This document shows, one piece after another, positions 17,693-26,543 of a DNA stretch of 64,000 bases. The notes under the pieces are model-generated. The model was given only the letters and a program-made list of their open reading frames with translations. It made no database searches and was not told the origin of the DNA. The stretch comes from Salegentibacter salegens (lineage in GTDB: Bacteria > Bacteroidota > Bacteroidia > Flavobacteriales > Flavobacteriaceae), in assembly GCF_900142975.1 (NCBI RefSeq), contig NZ_LT670848.1:62001-126000 (forward strand), read 5' to 3'. Position 1 is the stretch's first letter. Each line of letters starts with the position of its first letter. Made by a program: the position numbers and the translations under genes.

Positions 17693-18597
17693 TGAGTAAA
17701 TATTATTTAAATTATTTAGACGAATTAGAATCTGAAGCAATATTTATATTGCGAGAAGTTTGGGCGCAGTTTGAAAATCCGGTAATCCTATTTTCAGGAG
17801 GGAAAGATTCTATTTTGATTACCCATTTGGCAAAAAAAGCATTTTATCCCAGTAAAATTCCTTTTGCACTAATGCATGTAGATACTGGGCATAATTTTCC
17901 AGAGACTATCGAGTTTCGAAACCATTTAGTCGAAAAGCTAGGCGTTAAACTTATTGTTGGTTCTGTTCAGGATTCAATAGATCAAGGACGCGTAGCAGAA
18001 GAAAAAGGAAAAAGTGCTACCAGAAATGCACTTCAAATTACTACACTCTTAGACGCGATTGAAAAGCATAAAGTAGATTGTGCAATTGGAGGCGGAAGAC
18101 GGGATGAAGAAAAGGCTCGTGCTAAAGAACGTTTTTTTAGTCATCGTGATGATTTTGGGCAATGGGATCCAAAAAACCAGAGGCCAGAACTATGGAATCT
18201 GTTAAACGGAAAGCACTTTGAAGGCGAGCATTTCAGGGCTTTTCCAATTAGTAACTGGACCGAAATGGATGTATGGAACTATATTAAACGGGAAAATATT
18301 AGCATTCCTTCCTTGTACTTTGCTCACGAAAGAGAAGTGGTTTTCCGCAGTAATTCCTGGATCCCTGTTTCAGAATACCTAAAACTTGAAGAAGGTGAAA
18401 ATATAGAGAAAAAGAAAATTAGGTTTAGAACATTAGGCGATATCACCATTACCGGCGGAATAGAATCTGATGCAGATACTCTTGAGAAAATCGTACTGGA
18501 AGTTTCTGCAATGCGTAAAACCGAAAGGGGAGATCGCTCAGATGATAAACGTTCAGAAACAGCAATGGAGGATCGTAAAAAACAAGGATATTTCTAG
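17692..18597 (+). CDS. cysD: Sulfate adenylyltransferase subunit 2, second copy
   Basis: A 301-residue PP-loop subunit (FSGGKDS), nearly the same protein as the copy at 7421 (about 285 of 301 residues identical by eye). The changes are concentrated around residues 228-238 (SEYLKLEEGENIE). Synonymous positions have diverged widely, so this is not a recent duplication. It starts within the cysC stop (TAATG). Confidence 0.96.
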   Translation: MSKYYLNYLDELESEAIFILREVWAQFENPVILFSGGKDSILITHLAKKAFYPSKIPFALMHVDTGHNFPETIEFRNHLVEKLGVKLIVGSVQDSIDQGRVAEEKGKSATRNALQITTLLDAIEKHKVDCAIGGGRRDEEKARAKERFFSHRDDFGQWDPKNQRPELWNLLNGKHFEGEHFRAFPISNWTEMDVWNYIKRENISIPSLYFAHEREVVFRSNSWIPVSEYLKLEEGENIEKKKIRFRTLGDITITGGIESDADTLEKIVLEVSAMRKTERGDRSDDKRSETAMEDRKKQGYF

Positions 18598-18601
18598 GAA
18601 A

Positions 18602-18662
18602 CGTCACCCTGAACTTTTTTCATGGTCTATCATGTGAATACTGAAACAAGTTCTATATGACG
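18602..18662 (+). repeat. Hairpin repeat, copy B (degenerate)
   Basis: Begins CGTCACCCTGAACTTTTTTC and ends CTGAAACAAGTTCTATATGACG. It is a shortened and decayed copy of the 82-bp repeat at 13101-13181 and 54665-54746. It separates cysD and cysN of the second module, just as another hairpin repeat separates them in the first. Confidence 0.65.
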
Positions 18663-18681
18663 TTCAAAAACAAAATTCAAT

Positions 18682-19938
18682 ATGGAGATAAATAACAATC
18701 AACTACTAAGATTTACCACAGCAGGCTCCGTAGACGACGGAAAAAGTACTTTAATAGGAAGGCTTTTATTCGATTCGAAGTCTATTTTTGAAGATCAACT
18801 TGATTCAATAACGGCAACAAGTGCTAAAAAAGGACATGATGGGGTAGATCTGGCTCTTTTTACTGACGGGCTTAAGGATGAAAGAGAGCAGGGAATAACC
18901 ATAGATGTTGCCTACCGTTATTTTACCACGCCCAAACGTAAATTTATTATAGCCGATACCCCGGGGCATATTCAATACACCCGTAATATGGTAACCGGGG
19001 CTTCTACAGCAAATGCGGCAGTTATTCTGATTGATGCCAGGCACGGGGTAATTGAGCAAACCAAAAGACATTCCTTTATTGCTTCTTTATTAAATATCCC
19101 TCATTTAGTGGTATGTATTAATAAAATGGATTTGGTAGATTATTCTGAAGAAGTATATAATAAAATTGTCACTCAGTTTGAGGAATTTGCGTCAAAACTC
19201 TTGATGAAAGATGTTAGGTTTATTCCAATTAGCGCTTTATTAGGTGATAACGTGGTGAACCGATCTAAAAATATGGACTGGTACCAGGAAGGAACTTTAT
19301 TAAGTACTTTAGAAAATCTTCATATAAGTAGCGATATTAATAAGATAGATGCTCGATTTCCGGTACAAACGGTATTACGACCTCAAAGCGACGATTTTAG
19401 AGATTATCGCGGTTATGCTGGAAGAATAGCAAGCGGTATATATAGGGTAGGAGACGAGGTGGCTGTATTGCCTTCAGGCTTTCAATCGAAAATTAAATCG
19501 ATCAATGCCGGAGAACAGCAAGTAGAAGAAGCTTATGCCCCGATGAGTATATCAATGACCCTTGAAGATGATATTGATGTAAGCAGGGGAAATATGATCG
19601 TTAAAAAGAACAATCAACCTGAACAAGAACAGGAATTTGATGTGATGTTATGTTGGTTAAATAATGAGGCTATAAAACCGCGTGCTAAATATACAATCAT
19701 GCATACCTCTAATGAAGAGCGGGCAATGATAAAGCAAGTAGTTTATAAAATGGATATTAACACTTTCGAAAGAAATAGTGAAGATTTCAATTTAGAAATG
19801 AACGATATCGCCAGGGTGAAAATTAGAACTACCAGAAGGTTAATGCTGGATCCTTATCGGGATAACCGCAATACGGGTAGCATTATTTTAATAGATGAAA
19901 ACACGAACGAAACCGTTGCGGCAGGGATGATTGTTTAA
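18682..19938 (+). CDS. cysN: Sulfate adenylyltransferase subunit 1 (GTPase), second copy
   Basis: A 418-residue GTPase subunit of ATP sulfurylase (AGSVDDGKSTLIGRLL, DTPGH, NKMDL), highly similar to the copy at 8444 throughout. Differences are mostly near residues 355-400. It ends the second PAPS module; the next DNA is a sulfotransferase remnant, which fits a role in making PAPS for sulfation rather than for reduction. Confidence 0.95.
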   Translation: MEINNNQLLRFTTAGSVDDGKSTLIGRLLFDSKSIFEDQLDSITATSAKKGHDGVDLALFTDGLKDEREQGITIDVAYRYFTTPKRKFIIADTPGHIQYTRNMVTGASTANAAVILIDARHGVIEQTKRHSFIASLLNIPHLVVCINKMDLVDYSEEVYNKIVTQFEEFASKLLMKDVRFIPISALLGDNVVNRSKNMDWYQEGTLLSTLENLHISSDINKIDARFPVQTVLRPQSDDFRDYRGYAGRIASGIYRVGDEVAVLPSGFQSKIKSINAGEQQVEEAYAPMSISMTLEDDIDVSRGNMIVKKNNQPEQEQEFDVMLCWLNNEAIKPRAKYTIMHTSNEERAMIKQVVYKMDINTFERNSEDFNLEMNDIARVKIRTTRRLMLDPYRDNRNTGSIILIDENTNETVAAGMIV

Positions 19939-19948
19939 AGGTAAAATT

Positions 19949-20558
19949 ATGGATAATCAGGTTTTATCAATCATTGCCTATGACAGAAGTGGAACCACTT
20001 TTCTGGGAAAACTTTTAAACGGTTATGATGGATCATTTTTCCTAGGAGAGTTTGAGAGCTAAATCAAATTTATTAATAGATTTATCTAAAGGCTTTAATC
20101 AAATAAAACAATTCAATGAGTTATATGGTTCTAATCAATTAGTTATTCATTTAATCCGAAATCCTAAAGGAGTCATTTTTTCAAGAATGAAAACGAGAAA
20201 AAGAAGAGTAGCAAAGGATCCCTATAATACTCCCCCCAAAAAGGAATATAACTAAACATACTAATCTTTCTCTTATATGATTCTTTTGAATAGTGTTTGG
20301 AAAACATTTGGCTTGAGCATTTCAAGAATGAAAAAAGAAAGTCGTTACTGTGCCTATTATGATAATCTTGAAAAATTATATATCGAAATTATCTTGGCTT
20401 TCTTATCTAGGAATACGATATTAGGCAAAGACTTAGTGAAATCTAATCTCGATAATATGTTATTTGGCAATATTAACAGAATTAAACCAGTTAGCTAACC
20501 CATTTACTTAGATAATCAGTGGAGAGCGGCTGAATTTCTTTCAGAAATTAATGGCTGA
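19949..20558 (+). pseudogene. Decayed PAPS-dependent sulfotransferase gene
   Basis: Pieces of one sulfotransferase are spread over different frames. 19949-20062 gives MDNQVLSIIAYDRSGTTFLG with the 5'-phosphosulfate-binding loop (RSGTTFL). 20052-20255 gives VIHLIRNPKGVIFSRMK, the 3'-phosphate-binding motif with its Arg and Ser. 20277-20498 gives VWKTFGLSISRMKKESRYCAYYDNL-like C-terminal sequence, and LDNQWRAAEFLSEING ends at 20558. At least two frameshifts or deletions separate them. It lies 10 bases behind cysN, so the second PAPS module once ended in its own sulfotransferase. Confidence 0.8.
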
Positions 20559-20667
20559 TACAATTACATTTCCTGTCAGGTTTTTTTAGAAATATAATTT
20601 CAAGAATGTTTAAAATTGCTTAAATGCCCCCGAGGCTTGTCTGGAAATCAAAAAAATATATTTAATG

Positions 20668-20697
20668 CCTCGTGGGCTTGTCCCGAGGTAGTTTTTT
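20668..20697. terminator. Hairpin followed by T-run, candidate rho-independent terminator
   Basis: CCTCGTGGGCTTGTCCCGAGG can fold with one bulge (CCTCG-GGG paired with CCC-GAGG), followed by TAGTTTTTT. A related GC-rich word (CCCCGAGGCTTGTC) lies about 40 bases upstream. It would end transcription coming from the cys module; the end of the convergent sulfotransferase gene overlaps the T-run. Confidence 0.5.
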
Positions 20698-21667
20698 ACT
20701 TATCAAACCATCTTTTCATTATGTTTAAGCCTGTTAGTTCGTCGATGCCATTTAATTCCCGATAAAAGAATTTATCTAAATATTCTTTAGTCGATGGGTT
20801 GATTCTAGGAGCTTTTTTATTTATTTTAGGATTAATTCTATTAAAAAATTTTTCAAAGACCTTTTCTGTTATTAACTGTTTACTTTTAGACTGGCTCTTG
20901 TTAATATATCTAGGACTTAAATTTCCAATAATTTTATTTTTATGCAATTGCAGCCTAGGAAATCTTGGTAATTTAGCTTTATTAGCATGCATATCAAATA
21001 TTTCGTCTGGAAACTGAGCGTAGTCTAAATTAAGAAAGATTGATAAATCTTTTATGACGCATTTAGGGTTTTTGATTAAATCCTCGAATAAAATAACTTT
21101 AATTTGATCTTCAGGGAATAGAGAATAATAATATTCCAGTTGTGTTTTGTATAAACTACGGTAAAGAACACTATAGGGGTTGAATTTTAAAGTATCTTCG
21201 AAACTCCACATTGCTGAATCCCGTCTAAGCATGTGGTAATATTGGGAATATGCCCGTAAGGTAGGTTGTCTTAAAAGAAATATTAATTTTATCTTCTTGT
21301 TCTGCCTGGATATTCTATCCGCGGCAATTTCAGATGCTAAATATGAGGTAGAATCCTCTCCTTTTAACATTGTTTTTTGATCTTCATATAGGTTTTGGTA
21401 CCATTTCCAGGCTTTTTTCAATTCGTTCCCTTGAATTGTATCACTCCATTTTTGATTTTTAGGATTGAAGGAATGAAAATTTGGATGTTGGAGGATATTG
21501 TCTGTATCAAAAAAACGAATCTCTTTCTCTGGAATAAAAACATTTGGATGCCCAGCAAGTATTTGATGAAGCGTGGTTGTTCCTGATTTCATTGATCCTC
21601 CAATAATAAAATCAGGAATAGAGTTAATATCATTAGCAATCCAATTTTCATCAAGATTATATGTCAT
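20696..21667 (-). CDS. PAPS-dependent sulfotransferase (NDST/heparan sulfotransferase-like)
   Basis: A 323-residue cytoplasmic sulfotransferase. The 5'-PSB loop is GGSMKSGTTTLHQIL (about residues 22-36), followed by HPNVFIPEKEIRFFD, typical of heparan-sulfate-type enzymes. The 3'-PB motif is LIFLLRQPTLRAYSQYYHM (about residue 128), with the conserved Arg and Ser. It should transfer sulfate from PAPS to a sugar of the polymer or its precursor. It is the only gene on the minus strand in the central locus, transcribed away from the pse operon. It is the best candidate consumer for the PAPS made nearby. Confidence 0.88.
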   Translation of the reverse strand: MTYNLDENWIANDINSIPDFIIGGSMKSGTTTLHQILAGHPNVFIPEKEIRFFDTDNILQHPNFHSFNPKNQKWSDTIQGNELKKAWKWYQNLYEDQKTMLKGEDSTSYLASEIAADRISRQNKKIKLIFLLRQPTLRAYSQYYHMLRRDSAMWSFEDTLKFNPYSVLYRSLYKTQLEYYYSLFPEDQIKVILFEDLIKNPKCVIKDLSIFLNLDYAQFPDEIFDMHANKAKLPRFPRLQLHKNKIIGNLSPRYINKSQSKSKQLITEKVFEKFFNRINPKINKKAPRINPSTKEYLDKFFYRELNGIDELTGLNIMKRWFDK

Positions 21668-21784
21668 TATAAAGTATTATTTAATTCTTAACTTTAAATG
21701 GATAAATTTAAAAAAACTAAATTATTATTTTGGTTTTTTAGAAATATTTAAGATTGTAAAATAATAAATTGCCTATCTATCTTA

Positions 21785-21792
21785 TATCTTTG
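21785..21792 (+). promoter_or_regulatory. Promoter -7 element upstream of the pse operon
   Basis: TATCTTTG matches TAnnTTTG, with the predicted transcript start about 50 bases before the ATG at 21850. No good -33 match was found. The following twelve genes lack obvious internal promoters. Confidence 0.5.
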
Positions 21793-21849
21793 CCAACTTG
21801 ACTAAAATTATAATTCATAGTATTTCATCATTCATTGAAACAGCAAGAT

Positions 21850-22866
21850 ATGCAGAATTTAGAAGATAAATCAATTTTAATTACCGGTGGAACCGGCTCG
21901 CTTGGAAAAGCTTTAACCTCGCATATACTAAAGAATTTCCCTAAAGTGAGAAAGCTCGTTATATTCTCCCGGGATGAACAAAAGCAATTTGAGATGGCGC
22001 AGGATTATCCCGCCTCTCAATTTCCTCAAATTCGTTTTTTTATAGGAGATGTGAGGGATGAAGCTAGGGTGAAAAGAGCCTTAAAGGGAATTGATTATGT
22101 GATTCATGCTGCAGCCATGAAACACGTGCCAATAGCGGAATACAACCCTATGGAATGTGTAAAAACAAACATTATGGGTGCCGAAAACATTATAAATGCC
22201 TGTCTTGAAACAAGTGTAGAACGTGTCGTAGCACTTTCAACAGATAAAGCTGCTGCGCCTATTAATTTATACGGCGCTACCAAATTAGCTTCGGATAAAT
22301 TATTTGTAGCTGCTAATAATATTACCGGTTGGAATCCAATCAAATTTTCTGTAGTGCGTTATGGGAATGTTATGGGCTCAAATGGTTCTGTAATTCCATT
22401 TTTTCTAAAAAAGAAAAAAGAAGGAGTATTACCTATAACAGATCCAACTATGACTCGATTTAATATCTCCCTTCAGGGAGGTGTAGATATGGTGATGCAC
22501 GCTTTGGAAAACGCCTGGGGAGGTGAAATTTTCGTGCCTAAAATTCCTTCATATAAAATTATGGATATCGCAGAGGCTATTGGTCCTGATTGTAAAAAAC
22601 CTGTGGTAGGAATTAGGCCGGGAGAGAAAATTCACGAAGAAATGATTACCGATTCAGATTCTTATTATACTTATGATCTAGGAAAATATTACACTATTTT
22701 ACCAGCTACCCATAAATGGAAATTAGAAGATTTTATCCAGAAATTTAATGCTAAGAAAGTGGCTTCTGGTTTTCAATATAATTCCGGGAAAAACGAAGAG
22801 TGGGAATCTATAGAGGATCTCAGAAATTTAATCAAAGAACATGTGGATCCAAATTTTGAAGTATAG
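21850..22866 (+). CDS. pseB: UDP-GlcNAc 4,6-dehydratase (inverting)
   Basis: First enzyme of pseudaminic acid synthesis (338 aa): C5-inverting 4,6-dehydration of UDP-GlcNAc. The NADP loop ITGGTGSLGKAL is near residue 12. IHAAAMKHVPIAEYNPMEC, STDKAAAPINLYGATKLASDK (catalytic Asp-Lys and Tyr-xxx-Lys) and RYGNVMGSNGSVIP are typical PseB signatures. An in-frame TTG at 21835 would add 5 residues; the ATG at 21850 matches the family start better. It is 3 bases from pseC. Confidence 0.95.
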   Translation: MQNLEDKSILITGGTGSLGKALTSHILKNFPKVRKLVIFSRDEQKQFEMAQDYPASQFPQIRFFIGDVRDEARVKRALKGIDYVIHAAAMKHVPIAEYNPMECVKTNIMGAENIINACLETSVERVVALSTDKAAAPINLYGATKLASDKLFVAANNITGWNPIKFSVVRYGNVMGSNGSVIPFFLKKKKEGVLPITDPTMTRFNISLQGGVDMVMHALENAWGGEIFVPKIPSYKIMDIAEAIGPDCKKPVVGIRPGEKIHEEMITDSDSYYTYDLGKYYTILPATHKWKLEDFIQKFNAKKVASGFQYNSGKNEEWESIEDLRNLIKEHVDPNFEV

Positions 22867-22869
22867 TTT

Positions 22870-24087
22870 ATGAATAACCCAATTCCATACGGTCGTCAAA
22901 ATATTACCGAAGAGGACATTCAGACAGTAGTTGAAACCCTAAAGTCAGACTATCTAACCCAGGGACCTCGTATCGCAGAATTTGAAGAAGCTTTTGCAAA
23001 TTATGTAGGAAGCAACTATGCAGTTGCAGTATCAAACGGTACCGCTGCTTTGCATCTTTGTGCAATGGCATTAAACGTTCAGGAAGGCGATAAGGTAATT
23101 ACCACTCCAATTACTTTTGCCGCCTCAGCCAATTGTGTACGCTATTGTGGAGGGGAAATAGTTTTTTTAGATATAAATCCTGAAACTTACCTTCTTGATA
23201 TAAAAAAAGTTAGGGAGCTTTTAGAGGCTTCTCCCAATGGAACTTATAAAGGTATTATTCCCGTAGATTTTTCGGGAAGAGCAGTAGACCTGGAGGCGTT
23301 TAGGAAACTTGCAGATGAATATGATCTATGGATTATAGAAGACTCCTGCCATGCACCCGGAGGTTTTTTTAATGATTCTAAAAATCAAAAGCAATTTTGC
23401 GGGAATGGTAACTTTGCCGATCTCGCTATTTATTCTTTTCACCCGGTAAAGCACATTGCCAGCGGTGAAGGAGGAATGATCACCACCAATGATGAGAAGC
23501 TATATGAGAAACTACTTCAGTTAAGAACTCATGGTATTGTAAAGGATGAAAATAAATATAAAAATACCCCGGCCTTTGCTTCTGGTCTTAGTGATACTCA
23601 ATTCTCAATACTCGATTCTCAAGACTATCCTGAATGGTATATGGAAATGCAAGATTTAGGGTATAACTACCGATTAACAGATTTTCAGGCGGCATTGGGA
23701 ACCAGTCAGCTAAAAAGGGCAGATGAGGGGATAGAGAAACGTCGGGCCTTAGCTGCGAAATATCAGGAAGCTTTTGAAAATAAAGATTTTATAAAAGGAC
23801 AATCCGGAGTAATTGAAGGGCACGCTTATCATTTATATATTCTTGAGGTTGAGAATAGGCTAGGACTTTATAACTATTTGAGAGAACATAAAATTTTCGC
23901 GCAAATTCATTATATACCATGTCATTTAATGCCCTATTACCGTGATTTGGGATGGCAGGAAGGTGATTTGCCCTTAGCAGAACAGTATTACAAAAATTGT
24001 ATAAGCTTACCAATGTTTCCTACTCTAAACGAGGCTGAACAGGAATTTGTAATTGAGAAGATTAATTCATTTTATGAAGATCAGTGA
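22870..24087 (+). CDS. pseC: UDP-4-amino-4,6-dideoxy-N-acetyl-altrosamine transaminase
   Basis: PLP-dependent DegT/DnrJ/EryC1-family aminotransferase (405 aa), second step of the pseudaminic acid pathway, acting on the PseB 4-keto product. SNGTAALHLCAMAL (about residue 57), EDSCHAPGG and the PLP lysine in YSFHPVKHIASGEGG (about residue 197) are visible. The C-terminus overlaps the next gene by 14 bases. Confidence 0.94.
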   Translation: MNNPIPYGRQNITEEDIQTVVETLKSDYLTQGPRIAEFEEAFANYVGSNYAVAVSNGTAALHLCAMALNVQEGDKVITTPITFAASANCVRYCGGEIVFLDINPETYLLDIKKVRELLEASPNGTYKGIIPVDFSGRAVDLEAFRKLADEYDLWIIEDSCHAPGGFFNDSKNQKQFCGNGNFADLAIYSFHPVKHIASGEGGMITTNDEKLYEKLLQLRTHGIVKDENKYKNTPAFASGLSDTQFSILDSQDYPEWYMEMQDLGYNYRLTDFQAALGTSQLKRADEGIEKRRALAAKYQEAFENKDFIKGQSGVIEGHAYHLYILEVENRLGLYNYLREHKIFAQIHYIPCHLMPYYRDLGWQEGDLPLAEQYYKNCISLPMFPTLNEAEQEFVIEKINSFYEDQ

Positions 24088-24907
24088 AAAACTAGGTTTA
24101 GGAACGGTCCAGTTTGGTCTCCCTTATGGGATATCTAATAATGCCGGCCAAACTGCGTCAAATGAAGTTGGAAAAATACTTGAAACTGCTAAAGCTTATA
24201 AGGTAGAAGTTCTAGATTCGGCAAGTGCCTACGGAAATTCTGAGAATGTCCTTGGCCAAAACGACCTGTCTTCTTTTAAAATGATTTCTAAGTTTATGCC
24301 ACCTCATAATGAATCAATCTCAATTCAACTTGACAATAGCCTAAAAATTTTAGGCCTTAATTCTTTATATGGGTATTTGGCTCATCGTCCCGGTGAGATT
24401 TTAAAGGATCTTGGACAATGGGAAGAGTTGCAAAAGTTTAAAGAAAAGGGTAAAGTTCAAAAAATTGGTTTTTCACTTAACCAACCGGAAGAATTAGCAC
24501 AACTATTGGATAAAAAATTTTTTCCTGATTTGGTTCAGGTACCTTTTAATTATTTTGACAGAAGATTTGAAACGGCTGTAAAAGAACTTAAAAATAAAGG
24601 TTGTGAGATTCATACGAGATCAGCTTTTTTGCAAGGTTTATTTTTTATGGATCCGCAGCAGCTAGATGATTTTTTTAATGAAGTGAAACCCATAATTACT
24701 AATCTACAGGATGAGAAACCATTAAACGGAGCACTTTTAAAATTTGTACTAGAAAAATCATATATAGATAAAGTAATTATCGGAGTAGAAAATGAAAGTC
24801 AACTGGTGCAAAATATAGAAAGTTTAGAAATAGCTTCATCTTTGCCAGAGCTAAAAAATAAAATAAGTGAAAACCTTTTAATTCCTTCTCTATGGCCAAA
24901 AAATTAA
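24074..24907 (+). CDS. Aldo/keto reductase family protein
   Basis: A 277-residue TIM-barrel oxidoreductase. The catalytic tetrad of aldo/keto reductases is visible: Asp and Tyr in LDSASAYGNSE, Lys in MISKFMP and His in YLAHRPGE. It begins KLGLGTVQFGLPYGI, typical of AKRs found in surface-sugar loci. An upstream TTG (24053) would add 7 residues; the ATG at 24074 is preferred. It sits inside the nonulosonic acid operon, so it probably reduces a sugar intermediate; the substrate is not known. Confidence 0.88.
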   Translation: MKISEKLGLGTVQFGLPYGISNNAGQTASNEVGKILETAKAYKVEVLDSASAYGNSENVLGQNDLSSFKMISKFMPPHNESISIQLDNSLKILGLNSLYGYLAHRPGEILKDLGQWEELQKFKEKGKVQKIGFSLNQPEELAQLLDKKFFPDLVQVPFNYFDRRFETAVKELKNKGCEIHTRSAFLQGLFFMDPQQLDDFFNEVKPIITNLQDEKPLNGALLKFVLEKSYIDKVIIGVENESQLVQNIESLEIASSLPELKNKISENLLIPSLWPKN

Positions 24908-25788
24908 AAATTGGAGTAATGGGTATGAGTGAAGGGAATGGACACCCTTATTCCTGGAGTGCTATCTTTAATGGTTATAACAAAATACCAATGCAGGATT
25001 GCCCTTTCCCTGCGATCCCTGATTATTTATCTCAACAAAACTTTCCTAGAGATGGTTTAAGTGAATTGGGAACTGTAACTCATATATGGACTCAGGATAT
25101 AACGATTTCTAAACATATTGCTGCTGCTTCTAAAATCGAAAATATTGTTGAAAAACCAGAGGAATTAATCGGGAAGGTTGATGCTGTACTTTTAGCTCGT
25201 GACGATGCAGAAAATCATTTCAAAATGGCACTCCCTTTTATAAAAGCCGGTCTTCCTGTTTTTATTGATAAACCATTGGCTTTATCGGTGGAAGAAGCTG
25301 AAGAAATATTAAAAGAACAGCAATATGAAAATCAGATTTTTTCTTGTTCTTCCATTCGTTTTGCCGAGGAATTAAATTTAACGAAGCTTGAAAAGGAAGA
25401 GATAGGGAAAATAGTGCATATTGAAGCAGCTATACCTAAAAAGTGGGATACTTATGCTATTCATCTTATTGAACCCATTGTAGCCCGCATTCCATATAGA
25501 GGGAAATTATTGGAAGTTAAAAATATGCATACTGATGCAGTGGCTAATTGTATGGTTAAGTGGGAGAATGTTTCTGCTTATCTTAAAGTAACTGGAAATG
25601 TGCCAGTCCCAGTAAACCTGAAATTTTATGGGGAAAAGGGTTCTGTAGAAAAACAATTTAAAGATTCTTTCACATGTTTTAAAAAATCCCTTCATAGGTT
25701 TGTAAATGTGATACATGGCAAAGAGAAAAATATTAATAGGGAAGAAACATTAGAAATAATTAAAATCCTGGAAGAAGGAAGAAGATGA
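24892..25788 (+). CDS. Gfo/Idh/MocA-family oxidoreductase
   Basis: A 298-residue protein beginning KLKIGVMGMSEGNGHPYSW, a Rossmann start in which GxGxxG is replaced by GMSEGNG. DAVLLARDDAENH and the conserved FIDKPLA (catalytic Lys of the family, about residue 127) follow. Homologues occur in nonulosonic acid and other surface-sugar loci next to SDR and AKR genes. It overlaps the AKR gene by 16 bases and the SDR gene by 4. Likely an NAD(P)-dependent sugar oxidation or reduction; the substrate is unknown. Confidence 0.87.
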   Translation: MAKKLKIGVMGMSEGNGHPYSWSAIFNGYNKIPMQDCPFPAIPDYLSQQNFPRDGLSELGTVTHIWTQDITISKHIAAASKIENIVEKPEELIGKVDAVLLARDDAENHFKMALPFIKAGLPVFIDKPLALSVEEAEEILKEQQYENQIFSCSSIRFAEELNLTKLEKEEIGKIVHIEAAIPKKWDTYAIHLIEPIVARIPYRGKLLEVKNMHTDAVANCMVKWENVSAYLKVTGNVPVPVNLKFYGEKGSVEKQFKDSFTCFKKSLHRFVNVIHGKEKNINREETLEIIKILEEGRR

Positions 25789-26543
25789 AAAATATTTTAA
25801 TCACAGGAGGTAGCGGAAAAGTAGGATTTCAGCTGGTAAAACACTTTTTAAAAAAGGAATTTACAGTTATTACTACTACAACAAATAAGGAACGTTTTTT
25901 TAATAATAAGCAAAAGGAATTAGATGATTATAATCTTAACGCTTTAAAAGTGATTGAGGTTGATTTTAATACAGAAGATGCAGTAAATATTATAATAGAA
26001 TATTTAAAAGGCAAAAATATTTTACTAACTGATATAATCCATAACGCACGTTCATTAAATTTTCTAAAAATGGAAGAGGATAAAACAATATCCAGTGAAA
26101 ATTTTTCAGGAGAATTTTATATGGATGTAGTTTTTCCATATCAGCTATCCATGGCTGTTAAAAATCAAATGGCTCATAAGTTAGAGAATATTGTTTTTAT
26201 CTCATCTATGTATGGGGTGGTGGCACCTACACCGGCGCTTTATGATGATTTCGAAAATTCCTCTGCCATTCATTATGGAGTTTCCAAAGCAGCTCAAATT
26301 CACCTTACCAAGGAGCTTGCGGTACGTTTGGCTCCTGAAATTAGAGTTAATTGTGTAAGTTTTGGAGGTGTAAAAGGTAGAACTGACAAGAATTTTGAGA
26401 ATAGATATAAAAACCTTACTCCACAACAGAGAATGCTTGAGGAAGAAGACGTGATAGGTCCTGTTGATTTTTTAATTTCAAAAAGCTCTAAAGATATGAC
26501 TGGTCAAAATTTAAAAGTTGATGGAGGATGGACAATTTGGTAA
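25785..26543 (+). CDS. Short-chain dehydrogenase/reductase
   Basis: A 252-residue classical SDR: cofactor loop ITGGSGKVGFQL, NAR in IIHNARSLNF, catalytic Ser in FISSMYG, Tyr-xxx-Lys in HYGVSKAAQ, and the C-terminal DGGWTIW. It is placed between a Gfo/Idh oxidoreductase and a CMP-sugar synthetase, with overlaps on both sides (4 and 16 bases). Together with the AKR and Gfo/Idh genes it forms a redox trio absent from the minimal Pse pathway. Confidence 0.88.
   Translation: MKNILITGGSGKVGFQLVKHFLKKEFTVITTTTNKERFFNNKQKELDDYNLNALKVIEVDFNTEDAVNIIIEYLKGKNILLTDIIHNARSLNFLKMEEDKTISSENFSGEFYMDVVFPYQLSMAVKNQMAHKLENIVFISSMYGVVAPTPALYDDFENSSAIHYGVSKAAQIHLTKELAVRLAPEIRVNCVSFGGVKGRTDKNFENRYKNLTPQQRMLEEEDVIGPVDFLISKSSKDMTGQNLKVDGGWTIW

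Noticed and set aside
20052..20498. Two separate small genes
   Set aside because: Both pieces carry parts of one sulfotransferase in shifted frames, so they were merged into a single pseudogene.
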